Below are positions 1 through 5,035 of a stretch of DNA of 5,035 nt, one piece after another. The first letter of the stretch is position 1. The number at the start of each line of letters is the position of its first letter. This DNA is from Helicobacteraceae bacterium (GTDB lineage: Bacteria > Campylobacterota > Campylobacteria > Campylobacterales > SZUA-545): positions 1 through 5,035 of the forward strand of contig JAISMA010000031.1 in NCBI GenBank assembly GCA_031276985.1. Reading direction: 5' to 3'. A program made the translations under genes and the position numbers. The notes beneath the pieces are model-generated. The model saw nothing but the letters and a program-made list of their open reading frames with translations, made no database searches and had not been told where the DNA came from.

Positions 1-545
1 CTTGCGTTTAATCCCGCTAGGATCATCGCGCTTTTAACCTGCGCGGAACTAACGGGGCTTTCGTACTCAAACGACGCAAGAAGCGGATTGCCGCGAATGG
101 CAAGCGGCGCGAAACCGCACTCGCCGCGCCCGTCGATCGCCGCGCCAATCGCCTTCAGCGGCTTGGTAACGCGCTTCATCGGACGGCTGTTTAGGTATTT
201 GTCGCCGCTTAAAACGAAAAAACCTTTTTGCGCCGCAAGCAATCCCGCGTAAATTCGCATAGCGGTGCCCGCGTTGCCACAATCGAGATAATCGCTAGGC
301 TCTTCGATCGCGCTTGGCGGCTCTATCTTTAAGAGATCGTCGTCCCACGCGACTTTCGCGCCAAGCCGTTTGGCGATTTCAAGCGATCGCAACGTATCTT
401 CGGCGCGCAAAAAACCGCTCGCTGTCGAGACGCGATCGCTTAAAAGCGAAAACATCGCGAATCTATGCGAGATCGATTTGTCGCCCGCAAGCGCGTCGAC
501 CGCGCCCGCTACGGTTTTTGACGGCGCGGCGATCCAGCGTTTCAT
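1..545 (-). CDS. aroA: 3-phosphoshikimate 1-carboxyvinyltransferase (EPSP synthase), N-terminal part
   Basis: This cytoplasmic enzyme transfers the enolpyruvyl group of phosphoenolpyruvate to shikimate-3-phosphate, the sixth step of the shikimate pathway. I translated 181 complete codons from an ATG at 545; the frame stays open to the window edge, and the family usually has about 430 residues, so the C-terminal half lies outside. Visible motifs are GDKSISHR (residues 21-28; K23, S24 and R28 correspond to the substrate-binding Lys-Ser...Arg of the family), LDCGNAGTAMR (87-97, the PEP-site loop), SRPMKR (120-125) and SSAQVKSAMILAG (166-178). GDKS and SAQVK fit what I recall as the class II EPSPS signatures, while the loop glycine G93 is retained. 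The ATG overlaps the pheT stop (ATGA), and a GGAG lies 10 bases upstream of it inside pheT, so translation is probably coupled. It is the third visible gene of the pheS-pheT-aroA operon. Confidence 0.96.
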   Translation of the reverse strand, partial: MKRWIAAPSKTVAGAVDALAGDKSISHRFAMFSLLSDRVSTASGFLRAEDTLRSLEIAKRLGAKVAWDDDLLKIEPPSAIEEPSDYLDCGNAGTAMRIYAGLLAAQKGFFVLSGDKYLNSRPMKRVTKPLKAIGAAIDGRGECGFAPLAIRGNPLLASFEYESPVSSAQVKSAMILAGLNA

Positions 546-2875
546 CGCAACGCGGCTCCGAAACTTGCCTTCAGCTTGTCCAAAACGCGATCCGTAATTT
601 TCGCGATCTCCTCTTCCGAAAGCGTTTTATCAAAGGCGCGTATAACAAGCCGAAGCGTCAAACTGCGCTTGTCGCCCAGACTTGGATCGTCGTAGAGATC
701 GATCGCCAAAATCTTTTGCAAAGCGGCGTCGGCGATTGATTCAATCGCGCTTTTCACCGCGCCAAACTCGACGTTTTTGTCGATGACGACGCTTAGATCG
801 CGCTCGATTGGCTGCAGTTTGCTAAATGGTTTCGCTCGCGGCTCGCGCTCTTGCGTCGCGCCAAGATCAATTCGCGCCACAAACGTCGCCTCGCGCAGAT
901 CAAAGCGTTTGGCGATATGCGGCGCGAGTTTGCCGATTTCGCCAATCGGCTTGCCGTCCGCGATTATTCGCGCCGCCTGTCCCGCTTGCAAATAGGCGAT
1001 TTGCGCGTTTGCAAGCGAAAAGTCAAACGTAGCGCCCGCGATGAGCCGCGCAAAGCCAAAAAGATCAATATCGTCGACTTTGCCGCGATTTTGGATATTT
1101 GGCGACTCTTTTTCGCCGCTGAAAACAAAGGCGATTTCGCGCGAATGAACGCGGTTTTCGTCGTAAATGTCGCCGATTTCAAACAGCCTCGCGCTCGATC
1201 TGCCTTTGGCGCGGTTTCTAGCGGCGGCTTCCAACAGATTGATCAGTAGCGTAGGACGCAGGGCGTTCAGGTTTGAAGCGATCGGATTGGCGACGTTCAG
1301 ATTTGGCGCGATCGGCTTAAAGCCAAACGCGGTCGCAAGGCTTTGATCGCAAAACAAAAAATGAATCGATTCGTAAAATCCGATCGCGGCGGCGCGATGA
1401 GCCAAACCGCGCTCAAAGCGAAAATATTTCCAGCCTTCGGAAGCGGCGCGATCGGTTCGCGTCAGAAGCGGCTTCGGCTCGATCTGATCCACGCCCATAA
1501 TACGCGCTACCTCTTCGGTCAAATCCGCGTCGTTTAGCAGATCGTGCCGCCAAATCGGAGGCGCGACTAAAAAACTCTGTTGATCGCCGTTTGATCGCAC
1601 TTTCGCGCCAAGCCGTTTGAGGATTTCGACGATCTTGTTCTTGTGAATGTCGCGCCCGATAAGCGCGCTTACGTCGCTCGCGCTAACCGAGATCATACGG
1701 GCTTCGACTTTAGGCTCGCAACCAAGCGATTCGGCGTAGAAACGGCTTGGCGAAAAGCGCGAAACCAAAGCGCAAAAAAAGCGCGCGCCAAAAGCCAAGT
1801 TCGGATCGCTGCCTTTGACGACTCTGTTAAACAGCGCGTCGCCTTTTAATTTGCGATCGTAGGCGATTTTGGCAATCTCTTCGGGCGGCGCGAAAAACGC
1901 CTCAAAAACGATAATGCGGCTGTTGTCGTTGGCGGCGAAACTAAGATCGGCGTCAATGCCTATCCGCTCGATCGTTTTGCCGTTTTTTTCCTCTATAAGC
2001 AGGTTTAGCCCGTCTCGTTTGACCACTCGCAGTTTGGCTTTCATCTCGTCGCCGCCGATCGTTTTAAGATCGTAAGCGCGAAATAAAACGCCCGTCGTTA
2101 GCGAGGCGTACGCCGTTAACGCGTCAATCGCCGCGTCGCAAAGCGCGTCCGACCACGCGAGGCGAAGCCGCGCTATAAGCGGCAGTTCCAGCCCTAGATT
2201 CTCAATCGCGTAGATTAGCGCGCTTGCCGTCGTTTCGGGTTCGCTTGTGAGGTGCAAAATGCGTCCGATTCCGTTCGGGTTTTTGGAAACGCGCGCGCTA
2301 GGCTCGCCGTGAAGCTGAACGTCCAGCGCCGCCGAAAGCTCCCGCGCCAAACCAAAAACGCTAAGGCAGTCGCCGCGATTTGGCGTAAGCTCGATCTCGA
2401 AAATCGTATCGGCTAAAGCGGCGTATTCGTTTAATTTCGCGCCGATCGCAGGCTCGCCGATTGAGTTATCAAGCGGCAAAATTCCGTCGTTTAACTCGCC
2501 CAAGCCAAGCTCTTTGGCAGAGCAGATCATGCCGTAGCTTTTTACGCCGCGCAATTCGGCTTCCTTAATCTCCAAGCCGTTTGGCAGTTTCGCGCCGATT
2601 AACGCGACGGGAACAAACTGCCCCGCCTCGACGTTTTTCGCGCCGCATACGATCGTTAGTTTTTCGCCCGTATCGACTTCGCACGCGCTTAACTTGTCCG
2701 CGCCCGCGTGCCGCTCTTTGCTTAAAACTTTGCCGACGACGACGCGATCGTCAAAGGTTATTTTCTTAACGCTCGCGACCTCGTGCCCGATTCGCACAAA
2801 AGTTTGCGCGATCATTTCGTCGCTAACGTTATCTAAAGGCAAAAATTCGTTTAGCCAAGCTCTAGTTACAATCAT
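542..2875 (-). CDS. pheT: Phenylalanine-tRNA ligase beta subunit
   Basis: Beta subunit of the alpha2-beta2 class II synthetase that charges tRNA-Phe in the cytoplasm. The 777 residues are close to the normal bacterial length. Domains in order: an N-terminal segment with an EMAP-II/OB-type tRNA-binding fold at about 40-150 (ADKLSACEVDTG 59-70, CGAKNV 77-82, NDGIL 129-133); conserved ELTPNRGDC (162-170); a B3/B4 editing region at about 205-385; a B5 DNA-binding-like domain at about 395-465 ending in DLTEEVAR, whose D451, E454 and E455 match the family's metal ligands; a catalytically inactive synthetase-like core at about 470-680; and the C-terminal FDX-ACB anticodon-binding domain at 684-777 (LQPIERDLSVVID). 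The editing region is unusual: the usual M-H-A-F-D is F-R-A-Y-D (265-269) and the glycine-rich loop before the conserved EAFF is missing. The ATG at 2875 overlaps the pheS stop (ATGA) and has a GGAG 8 bases upstream. Confidence 0.98.
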   Translation of the reverse strand: MIVTRAWLNEFLPLDNVSDEMIAQTFVRIGHEVASVKKITFDDRVVVGKVLSKERHAGADKLSACEVDTGEKLTIVCGAKNVEAGQFVPVALIGAKLPNGLEIKEAELRGVKSYGMICSAKELGLGELNDGILPLDNSIGEPAIGAKLNEYAALADTIFEIELTPNRGDCLSVFGLARELSAALDVQLHGEPSARVSKNPNGIGRILHLTSEPETTASALIYAIENLGLELPLIARLRLAWSDALCDAAIDALTAYASLTTGVLFRAYDLKTIGGDEMKAKLRVVKRDGLNLLIEEKNGKTIERIGIDADLSFAANDNSRIIVFEAFFAPPEEIAKIAYDRKLKGDALFNRVVKGSDPNLAFGARFFCALVSRFSPSRFYAESLGCEPKVEARMISVSASDVSALIGRDIHKNKIVEILKRLGAKVRSNGDQQSFLVAPPIWRHDLLNDADLTEEVARIMGVDQIEPKPLLTRTDRAASEGWKYFRFERGLAHRAAAIGFYESIHFLFCDQSLATAFGFKPIAPNLNVANPIASNLNALRPTLLINLLEAAARNRAKGRSSARLFEIGDIYDENRVHSREIAFVFSGEKESPNIQNRGKVDDIDLFGFARLIAGATFDFSLANAQIAYLQAGQAARIIADGKPIGEIGKLAPHIAKRFDLREATFVARIDLGATQEREPRAKPFSKLQPIERDLSVVIDKNVEFGAVKSAIESIADAALQKILAIDLYDDPSLGDKRSLTLRLVIRAFDKTLSEEEIAKITDRVLDKLKASFGAALR

Positions 2876-3861
2876 CTGAACCGCTCCAAAAGATCAAGAT
2901 CGCCTTCATACAGCGATCTTAAATCGCCCGCGCGGTATTTAAGCGTCGCCAGCCGTTCCACGCCCATGCCAAAAGCGTAACCGCTTACGTTTTCGTAACC
3001 GACCGCCTTAAAAACGTTCGGATCGACCATGCCGCAACCTAGCACTTCAAGCCAACCCGTGTTTTTGCACATTCGACAGCCTTTTGAGCCGCAGAATACG
3101 CAGCCCACGTCGACCTCCGCGCTAGGTTCGGTGAAAGGGAAAAAACTTGGGCGAAAGCGTACGGAAAAGTCGCCAAAAAAGCTATTTAGAAAATCTTCCA
3201 GAATATGCTTAAGATTGGCAAAACTGATCGCGCCTTTTTCATCGACGACAAGCCCTTCGACCTGATGAAACATCGGCGTATGCGTCAGATCGTAATCGCG
3301 CCTGAAAACCGCGCCGGGCGCGATCATCTTAAACGGCGGTTTTTGGCTTAACATCGCGTGAATTTGGACGTTGGACGTATGCGTGCGAAGCGCCATGCCG
3401 TCGTTCATATAAAAGGTGTCCTGCATTTCGCGCGCGGGATGGTGTTTTGGCAGGTTCAGCGCCTCAAAGTTGTGAAACTCATCCTCGACCAAAGGACCCG
3501 TTTTAAGATCGAAGTTCATGCCAAGAAAATACTCGACGATCTCTTCCATAGCGCGGTTAATAGGGTGAAGCGAGCCGCCCAAATCGGAAAAATCAAACAG
3601 CGTAACGTCGATCGCCTCTTTGGACGCTTTTACGTCAAACTCTTCGCGCTCTAAAACGGCTTTTCGCGCCGCAATCGCGTTTGAAAGCTCCTCTTTTTGC
3701 AGATTTAGCGCAGCCGCGATTTTGGCTTTTTCGTTTGGCGCGGCGTTTTTGAGAGACGAAAAACCCTCGCTAATAGCGCTTTTTTTGCCCAACAACTCAA
3801 CGCGCAGCTTTTCAAGCGCGTCGATCGAGGGCGCTAAATTTATTCGCTCAGTATAGTTCAA
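2872..3861 (-). CDS. pheS: Phenylalanine-tRNA ligase alpha subunit
   Basis: Catalytic subunit that activates phenylalanine with ATP and transfers it to tRNA-Phe. Numbered from the TTG at 3861 it has 329 residues, a normal length. An N-terminal Lys/Glu/Ala-rich helical arm (about 1-85) probably forms the coiled coil that contacts tRNA. The class II core follows: HPAR (141-144), HTS (161-163), motif 2 FRRDYD...THTPMFHQ (186-200), FPFTEPSAEVD (241-251), WLEVLGCGMV (270-279) and motif 3 YAFGMGVERL (295-304). A296 matches the alanine known to size the Phe pocket. Four cysteines (254, 257, 262, 265; CxxC-x4-CxxC) form a probable zinc knuckle. No usable ATG exists near the N-terminus: an in-frame TAA lies just upstream, and the only candidates are TTG at 3867 and 3861. 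The AAAGG at 3869-3873 is 1 base from the first and 7 from the second, so I prefer 3861. If 3867 is used, the protein gains two residues. Confidence 0.97.
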   Translation of the reverse strand: MNYTERINLAPSIDALEKLRVELLGKKSAISEGFSSLKNAAPNEKAKIAAALNLQKEELSNAIAARKAVLEREEFDVKASKEAIDVTLFDFSDLGGSLHPINRAMEEIVEYFLGMNFDLKTGPLVEDEFHNFEALNLPKHHPAREMQDTFYMNDGMALRTHTSNVQIHAMLSQKPPFKMIAPGAVFRRDYDLTHTPMFHQVEGLVVDEKGAISFANLKHILEDFLNSFFGDFSVRFRPSFFPFTEPSAEVDVGCVFCGSKGCRMCKNTGWLEVLGCGMVDPNVFKAVGYENVSGYAFGMGVERLATLKYRAGDLRSLYEGDLDLLERFR

Positions 3862-3873
3862 TTGCAAGCCTTT
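3859..3873 (-). promoter_or_regulatory. pheS ribosome binding site with TTG start
   Basis: On the minus strand AAAGG (3873-3869) precedes two in-frame TTG codons, at 3867 and 3861. Spacing favours 3861 (7 bases against 1). A TTG start with a short Shine-Dalgarno would set a modest initiation rate for the first gene of the operon. That last point is inference; the absence of an in-frame ATG is seen directly. Confidence 0.6.
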
Positions 3874-3890
3874 GGTGATTTATGGGCGCA

Positions 3891-3896
3891 ATTGTA
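3891..3896 (-). promoter_or_regulatory. Candidate -10 box for the pheS-pheT-aroA operon
   Basis: On the minus strand TACAAT (3896-3891) differs from TATAAT by one base and would place the transcript start near 3884, giving a leader of roughly 20-25 bases. No good -35 box lies at 16-18 bases; a TTGAAA is present but about 22 bases away. Campylobacterota vegetative promoters often lack a recognisable -35. The leader is too short for an attenuator or T-box, so no Phe-dependent leader control is visible here. Confidence 0.35.
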
Positions 3897-3906
3897 ATGA
3901 ATACGT

Positions 3907-3938
3907 TGTTAATATATGTTTCAAACTGCCCTAAGGAG
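3907..3938 (+). promoter_or_regulatory. Candidate extended -10 promoter and Shine-Dalgarno of the HIT gene
   Basis: TGT-TAATAT at 3907-3915 resembles an extended -10 element (TGn followed by a TATAAT-like hexamer), predicting a start near 3922 and a leader of about 22 bases. The near-ideal Shine-Dalgarno TAAGGAG (3932-3938) is 5 bases from the ATG at 3944. The ribosome site is strong evidence for the gene start. The promoter is inferred from one hexamer in an AT-rich stretch. It lies back to back with the pheS promoter in a gap of about 80 bases, so the two may compete for polymerase. Confidence 0.5.
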
Positions 3939-3943
3939 ACAAA

Positions 3944-4297
3944 ATGACCATATTTACCAAAATCATCAACCGCGAAATCGCGGCAAACCGCGTCTATGAA
4001 GACGACCATACGCTCGCGTTTCACGACGTCGATCCGCAAGCGCCCGTGCATATTCTGGTCATACCCAAAAAAGAGGTGAAAGACTTTCAATCGTGCGATA
4101 GCGAAACGATCGGCTATCTGCTTTACGCCGCGCAAGCCGTCGCCAAGAAGCTCAAGCTCGACGAAAGCGGCTATCGCGTGGTGATCAACAACGGGCGCGA
4201 CGCGGGTCAAGAGATAGCGCATCTGCATTTGCACATATTAGGCGGCGCGAAGCTAGGACACATTCGCCACCAAGACCGAACAAAGCGCGACTCTTAA
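3944..4297 (+). CDS. Histidine triad (HIT/Hint) family nucleotide-binding hydrolase
   Basis: A 117-residue protein of the Hint branch of the histidine-triad superfamily; such enzymes are homodimeric cytoplasmic nucleoside phosphoramidases that hydrolyse AMP joined to amines or acyl groups. The signature HLHLHILGG is at 93-101, with H95 the expected nucleophile and H93 and H97 completing the triad. N82 in INNGRDAGQE matches the active-site asparagine, and the N-terminal IFTKIINREI and the PQAPVHILVIPKKE strand (31-44) are typical. The first zinc-type cysteines found in some relatives (CxxC near residue 4) are absent. After GGAKLG there is a basic tail of about 12 residues (105-117) that I do not recognise. 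The start is fixed by a strong TAAGGAG 5 bases upstream. The gene diverges from pheS, an order I also recall from Campylobacter jejuni. The substrate cannot be told from sequence. Confidence 0.94.
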   Translation: MTIFTKIINREIAANRVYEDDHTLAFHDVDPQAPVHILVIPKKEVKDFQSCDSETIGYLLYAAQAVAKKLKLDESGYRVVINNGRDAGQEIAHLHLHILGGAKLGHIRHQDRTKRDS

Positions 4298-4347
4298 CCC
4301 CGCGTTTCGCGCCGATCGCGGTCGCTTCTCGTCGTTCCCGCGACAAG

Positions 4348-4365
4348 CCCTTGCAAAGGCAAGGG
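4348..4365. repeat. Perfect short hairpin downstream of the HIT gene
   Basis: CCCTTGC (4348-4354) and GCAAGGG (4359-4365) form a perfect 7-bp stem with an AAAG loop, about 50 bases after the HIT stop codon. No run of T follows on either strand, so it does not qualify as a standard Rho-independent terminator. It may stabilise the 3' end of the transcript or be part of the repeat element that surrounds it. TTGCAAAG recurs at 4376-4383. Confidence 0.55.
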
Positions 4366-4448
4366 ACGCGACAGCTTGCAAAGCAAACGTATATCGCTAT
4401 GGAAGGCGGGCATCCAAAAAAGAAAGTTAAAGACTTTACAATTGACGA

Positions 4449-4486
4449 TCAAACCGCGATCGTTTGAAAAGCTAGATACTAGCTTT
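4449..4486. repeat. Two adjacent perfect inverted repeats inside the element
   Basis: TCAAAC (4449-4454) and GTTTGA (4462-4467) form a 6-bp stem with a 7-base loop. Immediately after, AAAGCTAG (4468-4475) and CTAGCTTT (4479-4486) form a perfect 8-bp stem with an ATA loop. The second abuts the CGCGGG right end of the larger element. Adjacent hairpins fit a folded RNA or a repeat-derived structure. No T-tract follows, so an intrinsic terminator is not supported. Confidence 0.5.
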
Positions 4487-4508
4487 CGCGGGTATGACAA
4501 TTGGCATA

Positions 4509-4580
4509 AATTGATTGGTTTTTTGACTGCGAGAGAATCAATTCAAGGTTATAATTTAATGATTTGAATTAAACTTCAAA
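4509..4580. promoter_or_regulatory. Cluster of dyads around the lipoprotein promoter (possible operators)
   Basis: Three perfect inverted repeats overlap the promoter. AATTGATT (4509-4516) pairs with AATCAATT (4536-4543) around the TTGACT. AATTCAA (4540-4546) pairs with TTGAATT (4564-4570) and brackets the TATAAT. TTTGAA (4563-4568) pairs with TTCAAA (4575-4580) just before the Shine-Dalgarno. Their placement is what one would expect of repressor or activator sites, but short AT-rich palindromes also arise by chance. Confidence 0.35.
4523..4555 (+). promoter_or_regulatory. Probable promoter of the lipoprotein gene
   Basis: A perfect TATAAT lies at 4550-4555 in an AT-rich stretch 37 bases before the ATG, giving a predicted start near 4562 and a leader of about 30 bases. 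TTGACT at 4523-4528 looks like a -35 box, but the 21-base spacing is too long for a standard sigma-70 promoter. Either the -35 is not used, as is common in Campylobacterota, or an activator or DNA distortion is needed. The hexamer match is seen directly; function is inferred. Confidence 0.55.
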
Positions 4581-4592
4581 CAAAGGGTTAGT

Positions 4593-5035
4593 ATGAAGCG
4601 GAAGGCAATGATGTTAAATGGGGTTGGCGTGAAATGGAAGGCGGTTGTTGCGGCGCTGTCGGCGGTAGCGCTGATGTTGGCGTTGGGTTTTGCGGGTTGC
4701 GAAAGCAAATCGGACGCAAAATCCTCCGCAAACGCTGGAGATGATATTCCGTCGGGCTACACAAAAGAGGGCGGGGAGATTGTGAACGGGTTTGTGCTTC
4801 CGCCGTATCCCGATCCGAAGATCAACGATTCGACGTTGCTTGGAATTGATTCAAACAATAACGGTGTTAGAGACGATGTGGAACGCTGGTTGATATTCAA
4901 ATACAAAGACGATCATAAGATCGTAACTGAGATTGGGTTTCAGATTGGAAGGGCTCATCAATTTATGCTTGCTAATCCTGATAAACCCGAAGAGGCAAGA
5001 AAGCTAATAAATGGGGCGCAGGATTGCAATTGGTA
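4593..5035 (+). CDS. Putative lipoprotein of unknown function with a D-x-N-x-N-G loop, N-terminal part
   Basis: I read 147 complete codons from the ATG at 4593; the frame is open to the window edge, where only TA of the next codon is visible, so it may continue or stop there. AAAGGG (4582-4587) lies 5 bases upstream of this ATG. The N-terminus is a type II signal peptide: a basic start (KRK...KWK, 2-16), a hydrophobic run (17-34) and a lipobox ending GFAGC, with C36 the expected lipidated residue and E37 after it, which fits outer-membrane sorting. A Ser/Ala/Asp linker (37-51) follows. The mature part has LPPYPDP (69-75) and GIDSNNNGVRDDVERW (84-99), a D-x-N-x-N-G-x-x-D-D-x-E loop like calcium-binding EF-hand or thrombospondin type 3 loops. 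After that the protein looks helical. I do not recognise the family. Arg codons AGA/AGG/CGG and Ile ATT are common here, unlike the CGN and ATC of the neighbours. Internal starts (ATG 4608, 4611; GTG 4629) would shorten the signal peptide. Confidence 0.8.
   Translation, partial: MKRKAMMLNGVGVKWKAVVAALSAVALMLALGFAGCESKSDAKSSANAGDDIPSGYTKEGGEIVNGFVLPPYPDPKINDSTLLGIDSNNNGVRDDVERWLIFKYKDDHKIVTEIGFQIGRAHQFMLANPDKPEEARKLINGAQDCNW

Larger units (their letters stand above)
4329..4500. repeat. Putative non-coding repeat element with imperfect terminal inverted repeats
   Basis: The left end (4329-4348, containing GTCGTTCCCGCGA) and the reverse complement of the right end (4482-4500, containing GTCATACCCGCGA) agree at about 16 of 19 positions with one gap. 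An internal GCGGGCATCC (4406-4415) can also pair with the left CCCGC. The pattern resembles the dispersed GTCATTCCCGCG...CGCGGGAATGAC palindromes of many proteobacterial genomes; the neisserial dRS3 repeat, ATTCCC-N8-GGGAAT, is a named example. It carries no coding gene. One frame reads out as KLDTSFRGYD, close to the spurious peptide commonly produced when such repeats are translated. That it is multicopy in this genome is inference and cannot be seen here. Confidence 0.5.

Noticed and set aside
314..739. Open plus-strand frame of 141 codons across the aroA-pheT junction
   Set aside because: It is antisense to two well-supported genes, has a low-complexity Arg/Ser/Ala-rich translation and no convincing ribosome site. 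Long antisense frames are expected with this GCG/CGC-rich codon use.
1265..1318. Imperfect direct repeat of about 26 bp within pheT
   Set aside because: It encodes P-N-L-N-V / S-N-L-N-A in a region whose length fits the family as I recall it, so it looks like conserved protein sequence plus codon bias rather than a recent duplication.
3862..3943. Phe-dependent leader, T-box or attenuator ahead of pheS
   Set aside because: The gap to the divergent gene is about 80 bases, with no Phe-rich leader peptide and no terminator-like hairpin.
3848..4234. Open minus-strand frame of 128 codons opposite the HIT gene and running into the start of pheS
   Set aside because: It is antisense to a clear HIT gene, overlaps the divergent promoters, and its frame differs from pheS, so it is not an N-terminal extension.
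4348..4365. Rho-independent terminator for the HIT gene
   Set aside because: The stem is good, but neither strand has a T-tract after it. The T6 run at 4519-4524 follows only a weak AT-rich 5-bp stem.
4294..4500. Open minus-strand frame of 68 codons in the same region
   Set aside because: It is made almost entirely of the repeat element read in reverse and overlaps the HIT stop; there is no independent support for a protein.
4376..4567. Open plus-strand frame of 63 codons in the intergenic region
   Set aside because: It spans the repeat element and the lipoprotein promoter, and KLDTSFRGYD is typical of translated TTCCCGCG-type repeats. No good Shine-Dalgarno was seen.

Overview
The window looks like a chromosomal segment of a Campylobacterota (Epsilonproteobacteria) bacterium. 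The minus-strand order pheS-pheT-aroA, with a HIT-family gene diverging upstream of pheS, matches what I recall of Campylobacter jejuni, and the PheT, PheS and AroA proteins have the sequence style I associate with Campylobacter and Helicobacter. The base composition is near balanced, well above typical Campylobacter or Helicobacter pylori, and the hexamer CGATCG is very frequent. I cannot name the genus.

Layout. Positions 1-3861 (minus strand) hold a tightly packed operon transcribed pheS, then pheT, then aroA. Both junctions are 4-base ATGA overlaps, so translation is probably coupled. aroA runs off the left edge. Positions 3862-3943 form a short divergent promoter region serving pheS (leftward) and a histidine-triad gene (rightward, 3944-4297). 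Positions 4298-4592 are non-coding. They contain a hairpin, an element of about 170 bp bounded by imperfect inverted repeats of the 'TTCCCGCG...CGCGGGAA' type seen dispersed in many proteobacterial genomes, and an AT-rich promoter region with a perfect TATAAT box and several dyads. From 4593 to the right edge lies the start of a lipoprotein gene of unknown function whose codon use differs from the operon.

How the genes relate. pheS and pheT encode the two subunits of phenylalanyl-tRNA synthetase. aroA encodes the penultimate shikimate-pathway enzyme, which leads through chorismate to phenylalanine, so supply and use of Phe sit in one transcript. The HIT protein is a probable nucleoside phosphoramidase and may act on aminoacyl-adenylates. 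The lipoprotein is probably an unrelated, separately transcribed gene.

Most of the window is ordinary core genome. The points most worth a second look are the apparently degenerate editing domain of PheT, the inverted-repeat element at 4329-4500, the lipoprotein with a D-x-N-x-N-G loop behind a dyad-rich promoter, and the CGATCG abundance. I found no CRISPR array, tRNA, rRNA, transposase or clear intrinsic terminator.
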